NCBI RefSeq assembly: GCF_036711975.1
Contig: NC_091975.1
Location: 5,954,501-6,018,500, forward strand
DNA length: 64,000 nucleotides
DNA from: Onthophagus taurus
Taxonomy: Eukaryota > Arthropoda > Insecta > Coleoptera > Scarabaeidae
Direction: 5' to 3'
Under the pieces are notes generated by a model, which worked only from the letters and a program-made list of their open reading frames with translations, was not told where the DNA came from and searched no databases. A program made the translations under genes and the position numbers. Below, in pieces: positions 1 through 11,832 of the stretch (positions are counted from its first letter, which is position 1; each line of letters starts with the position of its first letter).

Positions 1-2560
1 AAATTTGCTTTTTAATCATTTTTATTTCACACCGATATCTCAATTAGTTCTTAAGATACAGCTTCTTAAAGTTCTCGGATCAAGTTAACCTTAAAATCAA
101 GCAGGGTTTAATTCAAAAAATCGTATCAGAGAGACTTATAGAAATGAAGGAATTATTTATGGTGGGTAGAAACTGTATTAAATTTGCTTCAAAATGGTTT
201 ATATTTCATCTCGATATCTCAATTACATTTTGAGATATGATTTTTTTTAAGTTTAGTCTTTATAAACGTAAACTGTCAAAAATTGGTATGAAGGGTTTTA
301 TTAAAAAAATCAGAACACCCACAATTATAAAAATGAAGAAATAATATTAACTACATCAAACATCGATAAAATTTGCTTTTTAATCATTTTTATTTCATAC
401 CGATATCTCAATTAGTTCTTAAGACACAGCTTCTTAAAGTTCTCGGATCAAGTTAACCTTAAAATCAAGCAAGGTTTAATTCAAAAAATCGTATCAGAGA
501 GATTTATAGAAATGAAGGGATTATTTTTGGTGGGTTAAAACTGTATTAAATTTGCTTCAAAATGATTTACATTTCATTTCGATATCTCAATTATATTTTG
601 AGATATGACTTTTTTTAAGTTTAGTCTTTATAAACGTAATTTGTCAAAAATTCTTATGCAGGGTTTTATTAAAAAAATCAGAACACCTACAATTATAAAA
701 ATGAAGAAATAATATTAACTACATCAAATATCGATAAAATTAGCTTTTTAATCATTTTTATTTCATATCGATATCTCAATTAGTTCTTAAGATACAGCTT
801 CTTAAAGTTCTCGGATCAAGTTAACCTTAAAATCAAGCAGGGTTTAATTCAAAAAATCGTATCAGAGAGATTTATAGAAATGAAGGGATTATTTTTGATG
901 GGTTAAAACTGTATTAAATTTGCTTCAAAATGATTTACATTTCATTTCGATATCTCAATTACATTTTGAGATATGACTTTTTTTAATTTAGTCTTAAAAA
1001 CGTAACCTGTCAAAAATTGGTATGAAGGGTTTTATTAAAAAAATCGTAACACCCACAATTATGGAAATAAAGAAATAATATTAACCACATCAAATATCGA
1101 TAAAATTTGCTTTTTAATCATTTTTATTTCATGCCGATATCTCAATTAGTTCTTAAGATACAGCTTCTTAAAGTTCTCGGATCAAGTTAACCTTAAAATC
1201 GAGCAGGGTTTAATTCAAAAAATCGTATCAGAGAGATTTATAGAAATGAAGGGATTATTTTTGGTGGGTTAAAACTGTATTAAATTTGCTTCAAAATGAT
1301 TTACATTTCATTTCGATATCTCAATTATATTTTGAGATATGATTTTTTTTAAGTTTAGTCTTTATAAACGTAAACTGTCAAAAATTGGTATGAAGGGTTT
1401 TATTAATAAAATCAGAACACCCACAATTATAAAAATGAAGAAATAATATTAACTACATCAAATATCGATAAAATTTGCTTTTTAATCATTTTTATTTCAT
1501 ACCGATATCTCAATTAGTTCTTAAGATACAGCTTCTTAAAATTCTCGGATCAAGTTAACCTTAAAATCAAGCAGGGTTTAATTCAAAAAATCGTATCAGA
1601 GAGATTTATATAAATGAAGGGATTATTTTTGGTGGGTTAAAACTGTATTAAATTTGCTTCAAAATGATTTACATTTCATTTCGATATCTCAATTATATTT
1701 TGAGATATGATTTTTTTTAAGTTTAGTCTTTATAAACGTAATTTGTCAAAAATTGGTATGAAGGGTTTTATTAAAAAAATCAGAACACCCACAATTATAA
1801 AAATGAAGAAATAATATTAACTACATCAAATATCGATAAAATTTGCTTTTTAATCATTTTTATTTCACACCGATATCTCAATTAGTTCTTAAGATACAGC
1901 TTCTTAAAGTTCTCGGATCAAGTTAACCTTAAAATCAAGCAGGGTTTAATTCAAAAAATCGTATCAGAGAGATTTATAGAAATGATGGGATTATTTTTGG
2001 TGGGTTGAAACTGTATTAAATTTGCTTCAAAATGATTTACATTTCATTTCGATATCTCAATTACATTTTGAGATATGATTTTTTTTAAGTTTAGTCTTTA
2101 TAAAAGTAACCTGTCAAAAATTGGTATGAAGGGTTTTATTAAAAAAATCATAACACCCACAATTATAGAAATGAAGAAATAATATTAACCACATCAAATA
2201 TCGATAAAATTTGCTTTTTAATCATTTTTATTTCATACCGATATCTCAATTAGTTCTTAAGATACAGCTTCTTAAAGTTCTCGGATCAAGTTAACCTCAA
2301 AATCAAACAGGGTTTAATTCAAAAAATCGTATCAGAGAGATTTATAGAAATGAAGGGATTATTTTTGGTGGGTTAAAACTGTATTAAATTTGCTTCAAAA
2401 TGGTTTATATTTCATCTCGATATCTCGATTAGATTTAGAGATATGATTTTTTTAATCTTAGTTTTTATAAACAAAACCTGTCAAAAATTGATATGAAGAG
2501 TTTTAATAAAAAAATCATAAGGTTCACATTTATAGAAACCAAGATTTGTTTCTTAGATAG
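1..2560. repeat. Dimeric satellite array, ~367-bp period
   Basis: About seven tandem copies of a unit that restarts near 1, 369, 738, 1106, 1472, 1840 and 2208. Each unit has two related halves of about 184 bp. One half starts AAATTTGCTTTTTAATC and the other AAATTTGCTTCAAAATG; both continue into a shared CGATATCTCAATTA block. The array runs off the left edge of the window. The last half-unit (about 2400-2560) is more diverged, as is usual at an array edge. No coding capacity is seen. Confidence 0.95.
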
Positions 2561-3120
2561 AATTTAATTTTAAATTTATTTTAAGTAAGTTTTTCTTGAA
2601 GAGTCAACGAACGGCTTTAGATCACCAAGTATAAAACACGTAACATAACACAATATGATTGTCTTAAGAGCTTCCTCTTTACAACAACAACCGCTGGCAA
2701 TCGACCGTTTGCCATTCGCATTTCATTAATTTTAATACACGTTCAACCTTTAAGCGTCACGTACCGAGGAGAATCGTTTAATAACAGATGAGGTGTAAAC
2801 ACCGATAGTAATTTCCGTTTCCTTGACGTAAACGATTAGTTATTAGTAATTACGAACTATTCGAATCGATTTTGAATCTTTATTTTAAAATTCTCATTTT
2901 AAGTTTTAATTTTTCATATTTAATCCCATCGAGTTCTGAGCTGTTTGAATTTAAACAAAAAATTTGATATTGAGGATTAATGTCAATATCAAAGATGTTT
3001 TTCGGCATTGATGTCAAAACATTTTAACCTTACATATTTTTATTAGGTCAAAGAATAATTATTTTGTGCGTTTTGTGGGATAAATTTAGATTTGTAGTAG
3101 TTAATTAATTGTTATTTCAG
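2561..3120. other. Unassigned sequence between satellite and exon
   Basis: Single-copy looking, moderately AT-rich DNA with no long open frame. It ends in a good splice acceptor (TTATTTCAG at 3112-3120), so at least its right part is probably intron of the GRAMD2-type gene. Nothing else was recognised. Confidence 0.5.
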
Positions 3121-3297
3121 GTCTTCAGGCAACTTTGGGAGCGCGGGGGCACGCTCAGCCCCAAGTACGCCCCAAGGATTGCTCGGGACGTCTTCAGGAA
3201 CGTTTACAGACCATCTATCTCAACCATCTAGTCCAGGATACATAACTCCGTCTATTCAAAGAAGTCCCAGTCATAGTTTGTTTGGAAAATACGATAA
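3121..3297 (+). CDS. Alternative upstream coding exon of the GRAMD2-type gene
   Basis: A 177-nt open segment between an acceptor (TTATTTCAG) and a donor (GTAAGT at 3298). Read with one leading base it is free of stops and rich in Ser, Pro, Gly and Thr, ending ...SHSLFGKYDK. Its donor leaves two bases (AA), which join the exon at 5449 to give Lys-Gly-Thr-Leu-Lys. That is the same phase as the donor of the ATG exon at 5031-5104, so the two exons can substitute for each other before 5449. I infer a longer isoform whose start lies left of the window. The sequence is low-complexity and has no recognised domain. Confidence 0.55.
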
Positions 3298-4058
3298 GTA
3301 AGTTTTAAATCCAATTAAAAAAATGAATTACAATAATCACATAAAATATAAGTTTTGAATGGCATTCTTACTTGGAATTGCCCCTTATTACTCATTGTTA
3401 AATTCCGAGAATTAAAAATAACTCGTTTTCTTTGCAATTTCTTGCCATTAAAAGTTTAAACCCTGATTATAGAAAAACGTTAACTAACGGCTCTTTATCC
3501 TTTTATACTTTACATTCAATGTAAAATAATAAATAACTTGCGTAATACGCGCGCGGCGAATGTAAATTACCGTTTTGGTTCGGTTTTCTTTGCCGATCGC
3601 GCACCGAGTAAAATGCAAATAGACGCGTGTTTACCGTTGATAATTTTCGATTACGCAACAACAATTTTTGGTATATAATTAAAATGAAAAGGAGCGTCGA
3701 TAAAGTTAAAGCACTTTGAAGTGAAGATTTCGAATGCTGCACGTAAATTTTTAAAGGTAAATATTGCGATCGAACGGAAATAGAGCGGATTGTGTGTGGT
3801 TTTTTGGGAACATGTGACCCAATTTGCGGAACTATAAAGATGGGTGTTTCGACAATAACTCATTTTGAAAGGAACACATTCTATTCAATGTTTAATAAAC
3901 AATGTTTTACAATTGTAAGCTTTCAGAACTAAATGTTTAAATGTTGAAAAGATAATCTGATAGAATTAAATACCTTTTAACATTCACTTTTAGTAGTTTA
4001 AATAAATGCTTTCTCATTTATCTTTGGTGAGGTTCATACCATTTCATACCAAGTGAAT
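3298..4058. other. Intronic sequence, no feature recognised
   Basis: Intron between the two alternative 5' exons of the GRAMD2-type gene. The part from 3540 to 3850 is less AT-rich than its surroundings, but the short open frames there show no family resemblance and overlap on one strand, so none is called. Confidence 0.5.
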
Positions 4059-4335
4059 TCTTCTGGACCAGCAGAATCTCGTCTTTTATCAGCAGTAAAA
4101 TGTCAATGTGGTCCTGTGGACTTCTAGTGACCAGTGTTTAATCTCCTGCAAGCAGTATCCAGTCTTTTGCAAGCAGTGGCGAGTGTTTCATTTATTGCAA
4201 GGAGCAGCAACGAGTTTTTTGTCCAGTTTTCTAGTCTTCTGCCAACAGTATCTAATATACTTCTAGCAGTTAGAAGTCTTCTTTATGCAGTATCTAGTTT
4301 TCTATTAGCAGTACGATTAATAATTTGTTATTGCT
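4059..4335. repeat. Degenerate ~20-25-bp minisatellite
   Basis: Loose repeats of a phrase like AGCAGTATCCAGTCTTTTGC with variable spacing. The same motif family fills 8690-9180 inside the TTAA element of the next intron. A short open frame across it reads as repeats of Leu-Leu-x-Ala-Val, which is a by-product of the repeat and not a gene. Confidence 0.75.
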
Positions 4336-5030
4336 AGAAAACAGTTTCATAACCCATCGAGTAGTTTAGCCAACCCAATTCAACAAGATAAAATTTAAAA
4401 ATTAAATAATAGATTACTTAATTGCGTAATTTTCTCCCCTCTACTTCGCCAGCAATGTTATTCATGTTACAGGTCGACATTAGGTCATAGATATGAAATT
4501 CTTGGTAGTTCGCGGCAATAAAATTTCCATGCAAAAAGTATTAAAGACAATAATGATTTTAATAACCACCGCATACTGCAATTACAACAATTGTTCCCAA
4601 ATTCACCTTGGTAATATTTTTTCTTAAATTATATTTCATATTCAGTATTCTGATGGTTATCTCAAAACCAGGTTGAGATAACGTTATCAGTCACAAAAAA
4701 ATTATCTACACCTATAACGATTAAACACCTGGGTTTTATGACACTAAAGCCATTCGCTTTCATACACTTCTCCAATAAATGTGAATCATTTACGCGCGTT
4801 GCTTGCGGTTAAAAAACCAGAAAAAGAGAGGTCGAAAAGGTGATTTCCTTCATTCTCGATAATACTATGACGATAAATCTCGGTTGTGGGATCGTGTTTG
4901 TTGTTAAAATTAGCCGATAAACGTTGTACTTTGCCTTTTAGCGTTTTAAGACGCGTCGAGTAAACCGATGTAAATGGTCAATATCATTCGTAGACGATTT
5001 AAAGTTGCGCAAATTAAATTGTTGTTAAAG
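4336..5030. promoter_or_regulatory. Probable 5' flank/UTR of the short GRAMD2 isoform
   Basis: Non-repetitive sequence directly before the ATG exon at 5031. There is no acceptor immediately before that ATG, so I infer that a first exon with its own promoter lies here. No TATA box or initiator was assigned with confidence. Confidence 0.3.
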
Positions 5031-8000
5031 ATGGCTTTATCGCATAGTAAAGATTCCGATAGTTCTTCGTCGTATTCTTCATCATCCTCAGGAGAATATT
5101 ACGAGTAAGTATATAATTTTATCAAATTTGAATTTGTTATCGATTTTAAATTATTATCTCGTAATTTAATATATATTTAATTATTTGAACAGCTGCACAT
5201 AAAAAAAGATAAATCGTGTATATCTTACTGCGCGTCTCTATTTCATTGTTTTAATAATTCAATTTCGAATCGATCGATTTAATAAATATTTATCTCGTGG
5301 TTTATTAATATAATCGCGTTATTTTTTTTTTGTTGTTTCGCCTTCGGGATCGAACCTAAGCGATGCGTTTTAAATCAAATATTTACATTGATATCTATCT
5401 CATCGATCATCAAGCTAATGTTAAAAATTAATTTTTAATAAATTTCAGAGGAACGTTAAAACAATTATCTTCTTCAACGCCAGCGATGACGGCTCAAGCT
5501 CAATCTCCAGAGCCACCGAGTCCAAAAACTACATCATCTAAAGAAGAAAAACATCATACAACTTCAAAAGGGAGACAAAAAAAGTTTCATCGACATTTTC
5601 CTATGGTGGATATCGATGAGAAAGTACTTAATCGTAAGATTTTTTTGATTTAAGGCCGGTTGTATAATATACCGATATATGTATGTACTTCCCGACAATG
5701 TTATCTGGTCGATAAGTTAGTCGGTGAGATTATAACCTGTTAGATATATATAGTTACCAAGGTTTTTATATAAAAACTTTGTATGGTTACTGCATAGGTT
5801 AACCTATAACATACGTTGTGTCAGTTGTGTGTCGTGAAAAAATTTTTTAAACAATTATTATTGTCAAAATCTTAATTCAAATTTCAAAGAAAGACGTTAG
5901 CGTTATCAACATATGGCACAAATTACTAGATATGGGGAAAAAGTGCTACCAACCGCCTCTTATTTCGCCGATACCAATCTTACCAACAAAAAATTGATAT
6001 CTTGAATTAAAAAATGTGGTTTTTCTCGAAATTCCGCTGTATTAACATACAACTGTACAGGTGTCCCAATTTCGATGTCCGCATAGGCTATCTCCGAAAC
6101 TAAAAGAGATAGAAAAAAAGTAGCTTACATGTCATGATCTCGTTTTTCGAGAAAATGCTAATGCCGAAAACTCCGAACAGCTGTCGTCTTTTGTTTTCAC
6201 CCTATCGGCAAAAACTGAAAATTTTGCAAAAACGACAATCGCGAATATCTCACTTATTATCAAAGATGGAGTATTATAAATAAAACATTATATGGGCAAC
6301 TTTTTACGAAGAATTCAGTGGCGTAGGTAGAATTTTTTTCCCATCTTTTATTTTAGAAATTTTAGACGTAACTTTATTTTTTTAAATGGAACCATAGTTG
6401 GCAATGGCTTAAAATAATTTGTTATTTTCTTCTGATAACAAATATATATAGTTTGTGGGTATATTTCTTATCGTTATTAAATAATTAACAAAAATTCATT
6501 TTGTTCCATCTAAATCTAATGTATGTATTTAAAAGCTAATGTTGCTGTGGTGATAACCATACATACTATGATAGAACATAAAAAAAAATTCGATAACAAC
6601 TCTGGCATTATGTGCTGGTACGATGCAAGGTTTATATATAAAAGGTTGTCTAGGTTCGTACGCAACCATACTGCGCATTACGTCACATGTGGAAAATAAT
6701 ACCGCCAAGCAATTCAAATTAAACAAATGCATGGAACACCATATGGCCATGAGGTTGCGTGCGCAATCCGTGATCGCTTACGTCACGAAACACTCCTGCT
6801 CTTGCCCCTCGCCCACAAACTAAAATCAAAGTATTGCAGCATAGGAACTTAGACAACCTTTAATATATAAACCTTGGGTACGATGCACCAGCATGTTAAG
6901 TGTCAAAGTATAACAAAACTGAATAAAACTTTACAATGAATTTTGAAAATTATGAAAAATGTAACATGATGGAATGCTATATATTGTCAGATAAAAATGC
7001 GACGTTAGCCGCGGAATTTTATTTCACAAGATATCCAGAAAGAAGACGTGCGGTTGTCTTCTTTCTGGTCTTTGCTCGTTGTAAGAGCCTTCAGCCGGTT
7101 AGCAGAAAATTTAATAGATATTTGGTCCTTCTCCAAACCACACACAAAAACATACCAAAATGACCTGCAAGAGAAATTGCAACAAGACGTCTGACCCAAA
7201 AGCCGCTGCTCCCGAATATGATAGAGAAATAAGTATAAACCATACAAAGCGGGGCTAACTCATTATTTACGTGCTGGAGATGTCAATCGAAGATTAGAAT
7301 TTTGTAGATGATATTTAGAAAAATTAAATAATCTGCTGTTTGTTCAAAATGTTATCTGGACCGATGAAGTCTCTGAGTGTTCAAAGAAGATTGGGGTTCA
7401 ATATATGGTGTGTCCTTTTAGATAATAGAATTTTGGCATATAGTATCTACCATAAAAACTTAAACTCAGGGAAATACCTCAATATATTAAGGCTGCACAT
7501 TGAGCCTTTGGTCGACAATTTGCCACTAAATATGTCTCAAATGATATATTTTCAGTATGACGGAGCACCAGCACATAATGCCAGAGTTGTTAGTGAATTT
7601 TTAAATACTACTACAAACTCAAGGACAGTAGAATCTAATAGGACTGCTACATCCATTGTTGTGACAACCTACCCGCAAACTACATTTTCCACGCCCAGCT
7701 GTTGTTATGGTCTATGCGTTTGCTGTGTGTTTTTAGAGGTTATATCCTAGACGTATTCATATTAGTTTTGAAATTTTATGTTTTTAGGCGTATTAATGTC
7801 TATCATATAACCTCTAAAAACACAGACAGTTACCAGACGTGGTAAATAGTGTGACGTAGATTGCGGGCAACCAACCCGTAGTCGACTACAAAAATACAAT
7901 GGTTGTAACAGTCCTGTTAGATTCTACTGTCCTTGCTACAAACTTTGGCAATAATTGGAAACAATGCTTTCCCTCATGGTATGGTTATCACCATAACAAC

Positions 8001-10217
8001 ATTAAGTTCTAAATACATAACAATAGTTTTAGAAAGAACAAAAAAAATTGATACATTATATTCAATCATAGTATGTATGGTTATCACCATAGCAACATTA
8101 GCTTTTAAATACATACATTAGATTTAGATGGAACAAAATGAATTTTTGTTAATTATTTAATAACTATAAGAAATATACCCCACAAACTATATATATTTGT
8201 TATCAGAAGAAAATAACAAATTATTTTAAGTCATAGCCAAGTATGGTTTCCATTTAAAAAAATAAAGTTACGTCTAAAATCTCGAAAATAAAAGATGGGA
8301 AGAAAATTCTACCTACGCCACTGAATTCTTCGTAAAAAGTTGCCCATATAATTATATTTTATTTATAATACTCCATCTTTGATAATAAGTGAGATATTCG
8401 CGATTGTCGTTTTTGCAAAATTTTCAGTTTTTGCCGATAGAGCGAAAACAAAAGACGATAGCTGTTAGCAGTTTTCGGCATTAGCATTTTCTCGAAAAAC
8501 GAGATCATGACATGTAAGCTACTTTTTTTCTATCTCTTTTAGTTTCGGAGATGGCCTATGCGGACATCGAAATTGGGACACCCTGTACAACAGCGAATAT
8601 CTTTATCGTCTGGATAGTTATGAGATAGATTTATTATTAATAGTAGCGAGCCTACATAAAATATTCAGTCTTTTTCCAGCAATAACAAATCTATGTAGTT
8701 GTCGTCATGTGTGAAGTCTTCTGTAACCATTATCTGGTCTTCTTTTAGCAGTATCTAGTCCCCCAATAGTATTTTCTAGCCATCTGCATGCAGTATCCAG
8801 TCTTTTGCCAGCACATTTCATCATTGTTAAGCAAGAAACAGGGTGTAGTTTCCTTCTACTGACGTCTAGTTTGCTGTTAGTTGTAGCTAGTCCTCTGCAA
8901 GCAATTCCCAGTCATGTGCAAGTAGTATCCAGCCTCTATCAGCAGTATCCAGCCTTTAATCAGCAGTAAAAAGTCTATGTAATCGTCATCATGCAAAAAA
9001 AAAAACAGTTTATGGATTTCTGCAATTAGTGTCTAATCTGCTGCAAGCAATATCTAGTCTCCTGTTAGTAGTATCCAGTTTTCACAATAACCAATCTTTT
9101 GACAGCACTAATAAGTTCATGTCGTCGTTATGCATGAAACAGTGTTTAATCTCCTGTAATGAGTATCTACTCTTCTCCGGATAATTATAAAATAGATTTA
9201 TCGTAATATTGTACAACCGGCCCTTAATTAATTTAAGTTGTATTAAATGTGCTTTTTTTTAGATTATTCTTGTGCCCTTTTGGGCGACATTCTCCTCCAA
9301 GGGCAATTATATATCACCAACAACTACTTCGCCTTTTACTCGAACGTTTTTGGTTACGTCACGAAACTTTTAATCCCGATGCTTTCCGTTGAAAAGCTCA
9401 CTAAAGAGAAAACAGCAAAAATCATACCGAATGCTGTTGGAATCACCACAGCCGAAGATAAACACGTTTTTGGAAGTTTAATGTCTCGTGATAGCACATT
9501 TAGATATATGATTACCGTTTGGGAGAGAGCTAGGAATGCTCAACAGCTTTTAGAACCAGAAATACTTGTAAATACGGAAATTTTTTGAAAATTTTGATTT
9601 TAATAATTTTTTTTTTAGCCCATTGAACATAATTCAGATAGCGATAGCAGTGAAACTCGGGAAGAAAGCGGGCGAGAATCCGCAGCCTCTGAAATAAACG
9701 CTCGATTTACAAAGTGTATCATAAAAACGGAAATAAGAAAATCGATCGATTGCGTTGATAACCCATCGATGCTCATTAATAAGAAGTTATCAGAAGAAGC
9801 AGGAATTACGACGTATTTCTCAAAACAAAGGCTCCTCATTTTCGCGAGCACCTTAATTTTGGTTCTTTTATTTTTTTCCGCCGCAATTTTGTTGTATAGA
9901 ATAGGAAGAATCCAGCAGAGGTACTCCTTGGCTTTACAAGATTACCTTTCAATTCCACAAAACGAAGACGTTTACAGCGAGATTTTAAACTGGCAAACGC
10001 ATCTTCATTCAAAATCAGCCGGGGCGGTGCATAGCTTTTTAGATACAAATTTGGATCAAATCGCAAAGGTAAAACGAATTGAATTATATTTATTTCTCAA
10101 ATAACAATAAAACAATAGGTTCGACAATCTTTGGAGGCCCTTTCAACTTTATTAATGCCAAACGATAGCAACGTGAATCATAGTGTGCAATCAACGCAAG
10201 ATCAACAAGAAAGTTAG
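5031..10217 (+). CDS. GRAMD2: GRAM-domain, single-TM protein (GRAMD2-type)
   Basis: Five coding exons: 5031-5104, 5449-5633, 9263-9567, 9619-10068, 10119-10217. All have GT-AG boundaries and the phases close, giving 370 residues. Residues 1-80 are Ser-rich and disordered-looking. A GRAM domain spans roughly 78-170 (HYSCALLGDILLQGQLYI, then FYSNVFGY, KEKTAKIIPNA, FGSLMSRD). A Ser/Glu-rich linker follows, then one hydrophobic segment at about 261-282 near the C-terminus. There is no VASt/StART-like sterol domain between GRAM and TM, so this matches the GRAMD2A/2B branch and not the Aster/GRAMD1 branch. Family members are ER proteins that bind plasma-membrane lipids at ER-PM contact sites. Length is close to vertebrate GRAMD2A. 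An alternative 5' exon lies at 3121-3297. The third exon follows an intron that is almost entirely transposon. Confidence 0.88.
6626..6876. mobile_element. MITE with CAAGG ends and 9-bp target duplication
   Basis: A 251-bp segment flanked by the direct repeat GGTACGATG (6617-6625 and 6877-6885). Its ends are inverted copies: CAAGGTTTATATATAAAAGG at left against CAAGGTTTATATATTAAAGG at right, with similarity extending to about 30 bp. It has no coding capacity. It interrupts the left inverted arm region of the Tc1-like element. Confidence 0.8.
6936..7612 (+). pseudogene. Decayed Tc1/mariner-type transposase
   Basis: Three separated pieces of one transposase in different frames. An N-terminal helix-turn-helix piece (6936-7020) contains AAEFYFTRYPERR, matching the DUF4817-type head of insect IS630 transposases. 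A middle piece (about 7255-7360) contains LRAGDVNRRLEFC and a WTDEV first-aspartate motif. A C-terminal piece (7340-7612) contains YFQYDGAPAHNARVV, the second-aspartate motif. The third acidic motif is missing because a MITE begins at 7620. Frameshifts between the pieces make it inactive. Confidence 0.75.
7620..7935. mobile_element. Second CAAGG-ended MITE, 9-bp target duplication
   Basis: A 316-bp segment flanked by CTACAAACT (7611-7619 and 7936-7944). Terminal inverted repeats are CAAGGACAGTAGAATCTAAT at left and CAAGGACAGTAGAATCTAAC at right (complement). An inner inverted block carries TTTTTAGAGGTTATAT. It shares the CAAGG terminus and 9-bp duplication with the MITE at 6626-6876, so both may use the same transposase source. 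It cuts the transposase relic. Confidence 0.85.
8690..9180. repeat. Degenerate minisatellite inside the TTAA element
   Basis: Irregular repeats of phrases such as AGCAGTATCCAGTCTTTTG, the same family as 4059-4335. It occupies most of the right flank of the TTAA element between the Tc1-like insertion and the right terminus. Confidence 0.7.
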
Positions 10218-11448
10218 CTGAATTAATGGAAAGACTGATGGAGAATTAAAATGAATGGAGAGGCAGAACAAATATTAACACACACCAAAAGATATAGCCA
10301 AAAAAATAATAATAAGAAGATTAAAAATTAAAAAACAGAAAAACTGCAAGTTCCTTTTACAAAATAGATGTCCTCATGCTGCAGTATTAAGACACATTTT
10401 AACACTTTTCGGTCGTGTTTCAAAAATGATTTTTAAAAGTGTGATTTTTACGAAGTTAAAACATTCCTCGGGTGTGCTAATGAATGCTATTTTTTAAAAA
10501 TTTCTTTAAAATAACTAAAACGGGCGGAAATAGACTAAAATTGTGCCATGTCAATTAATTTCGATTTCTTACATTTTAAAACGACGAAATGGTAACAAAC
10601 TTGGAATAAATCTGGAATAAACAAATATAATCTATTAAAATAAGAAGTAACCCACCCCAAGATTCAAGAAAGAAGAAACGCATTTAAAAAAAAATAGATT
10701 AATTTTAATTTTTTTTTAATGGACAGAAAGAATTGATTTATTTAATTTATTTTTCTTTGAATTTTCTTATTGCTTTACGGCTAATAATGAGATGTTTAGA
10801 TATTTAAAATCATCTAGACATAACGTGGTTTCAAATTGAAATATAACGTAGTGTACGCCTAATAATAGGGTGGGCTTTCGAATGAGAATTGAACGGAATT
10901 AAAACAACTTCATTTCCATCAATTAGCGTTCGGAAGCTTTCATTTTAATTTACCTGCACTGTGCTGGGTATTTACACCCCGGCTGTTAGAACTTCTTAAA
11001 CGTTTACATGCTTATATACGAAATAAAAATGAAAAAGGAAAAGTTATTAATAAAAAATAAATAAAAACGTATAAAGCATGTTGTGGTAAATTACGATTAA
11101 AAAGTGTAATAGTTTCCTCTATTCCTATACGTATCGTTATTATTATTAATCAATGGTTTTTTATATAGCGAGTTTTATTGGTGTATAAATTTGTATAGTT
11201 TATTTATTGTTTTTTATTTTAATTTGTACTGTTTTTTCTTGAAGATGTTTGTTACTTTGTACTTTATAGGACAACTGTGATACTTTAATTTTCATTTTAT
11301 GTTTTATTAAACGATCTTAGAATCCAATTCGAGTGTTTATTTACAATCAAAACGTAATAATTAATCAGAGATTCTCAAACTAATTTCTTCAACACCCTAC
11401 TTTGAGAATCAAATATTTTCTAGGGCACCCTTAATTGTTCTAATCAGA
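10218..11448 (+). other. 3' UTR and downstream flank of the GRAMD2-type gene
   Basis: No coding capacity after the TAG at 10215-10217. Candidate polyadenylation signals (AATAAA) occur near 11022 and 11049-11060, with a weaker context near 10617. The rest is AT-rich sequence up to the first satellite unit. The exact transcript end cannot be fixed from sequence. Confidence 0.55.
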
Positions 11449-11832
11449 ATGTTAATGGAAATATTACACCGGCGCTCAAATCGCGATTTACCAAGATTTG
11501 TTTTGGTAAAAATAAGAAATAAAAAAATTTGGAAACGACTCACCGAGTGGATGTTGTTTTCCTTGGTTCTCACATTGTAGCTCAGCTGGAAAGAAAAAAT
11601 AAATTAATCTATTGTGACAAAAAATGAATTAATACGATACCTTTTAACATCCACAAAATAGCAATCCGGCGATCTCAACGTCACTAATGTCACTAACATC
11701 ACTACCATCACCCAACACTTAGCACAAATATAAGATGTATTTATCACTTAATTCGCGTAATAAGTTTCAATTTTCGCAACTATTTTAACTTTACTAAAAC
11801 GCGTTATTAGCCAATCAACATCCCCTCCTTAA

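Larger units (their letters stand above)
6058..8585 (+). mobile_element. Tc1/mariner-like element with long inverted arms
   Basis: The ends read CAGGTGTCCCAATTTCGATG and, inverted, CAGGGTGTCCCAATTTCGATG, each flanked by TA. The inverted similarity continues for about 500 bp per arm (roughly 6058-6590 against 8036-8585). TA flanks and a remnant DDE transposase inside place it in the Tc1/mariner (IS630) superfamily. It is itself interrupted by two MITEs and sits inside the TTAA element. Confidence 0.8.
5654..9223. mobile_element. TTAA-flanked composite DNA element (nested)
   Basis: A 3.57-kb insertion bounded by TTAA on both sides (5650-5653 and 9224-9227). The ends are inverted: GGCCGGTTGTATAATATA at left, and the complement of GGGCCGGTTGTACAATATT at right. 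TTAA target use is typical of the piggyBac superfamily, but no piggyBac transposase is visible, so it would be non-autonomous. The interior holds a small palindromic region near 5740-5800, a Tc1-like element at 6058-8585, and a minisatellite at 8690-9180. It fills the intron between exons 5449-5633 and 9263-9567. Confidence 0.75.

Noticed and set aside
1-2560. Regular repeat-spacer look suggesting a CRISPR array
   Set aside because: Repeat units of 367 bp have no unique spacers, and the genome is plainly eukaryotic. It is a satellite.
4134-4337. 67-codon frame with repeated Leu-Leu-x-Ala-Val
   Set aside because: It is a translation of the minisatellite at 4059-4335. No start context or splice linkage was found.
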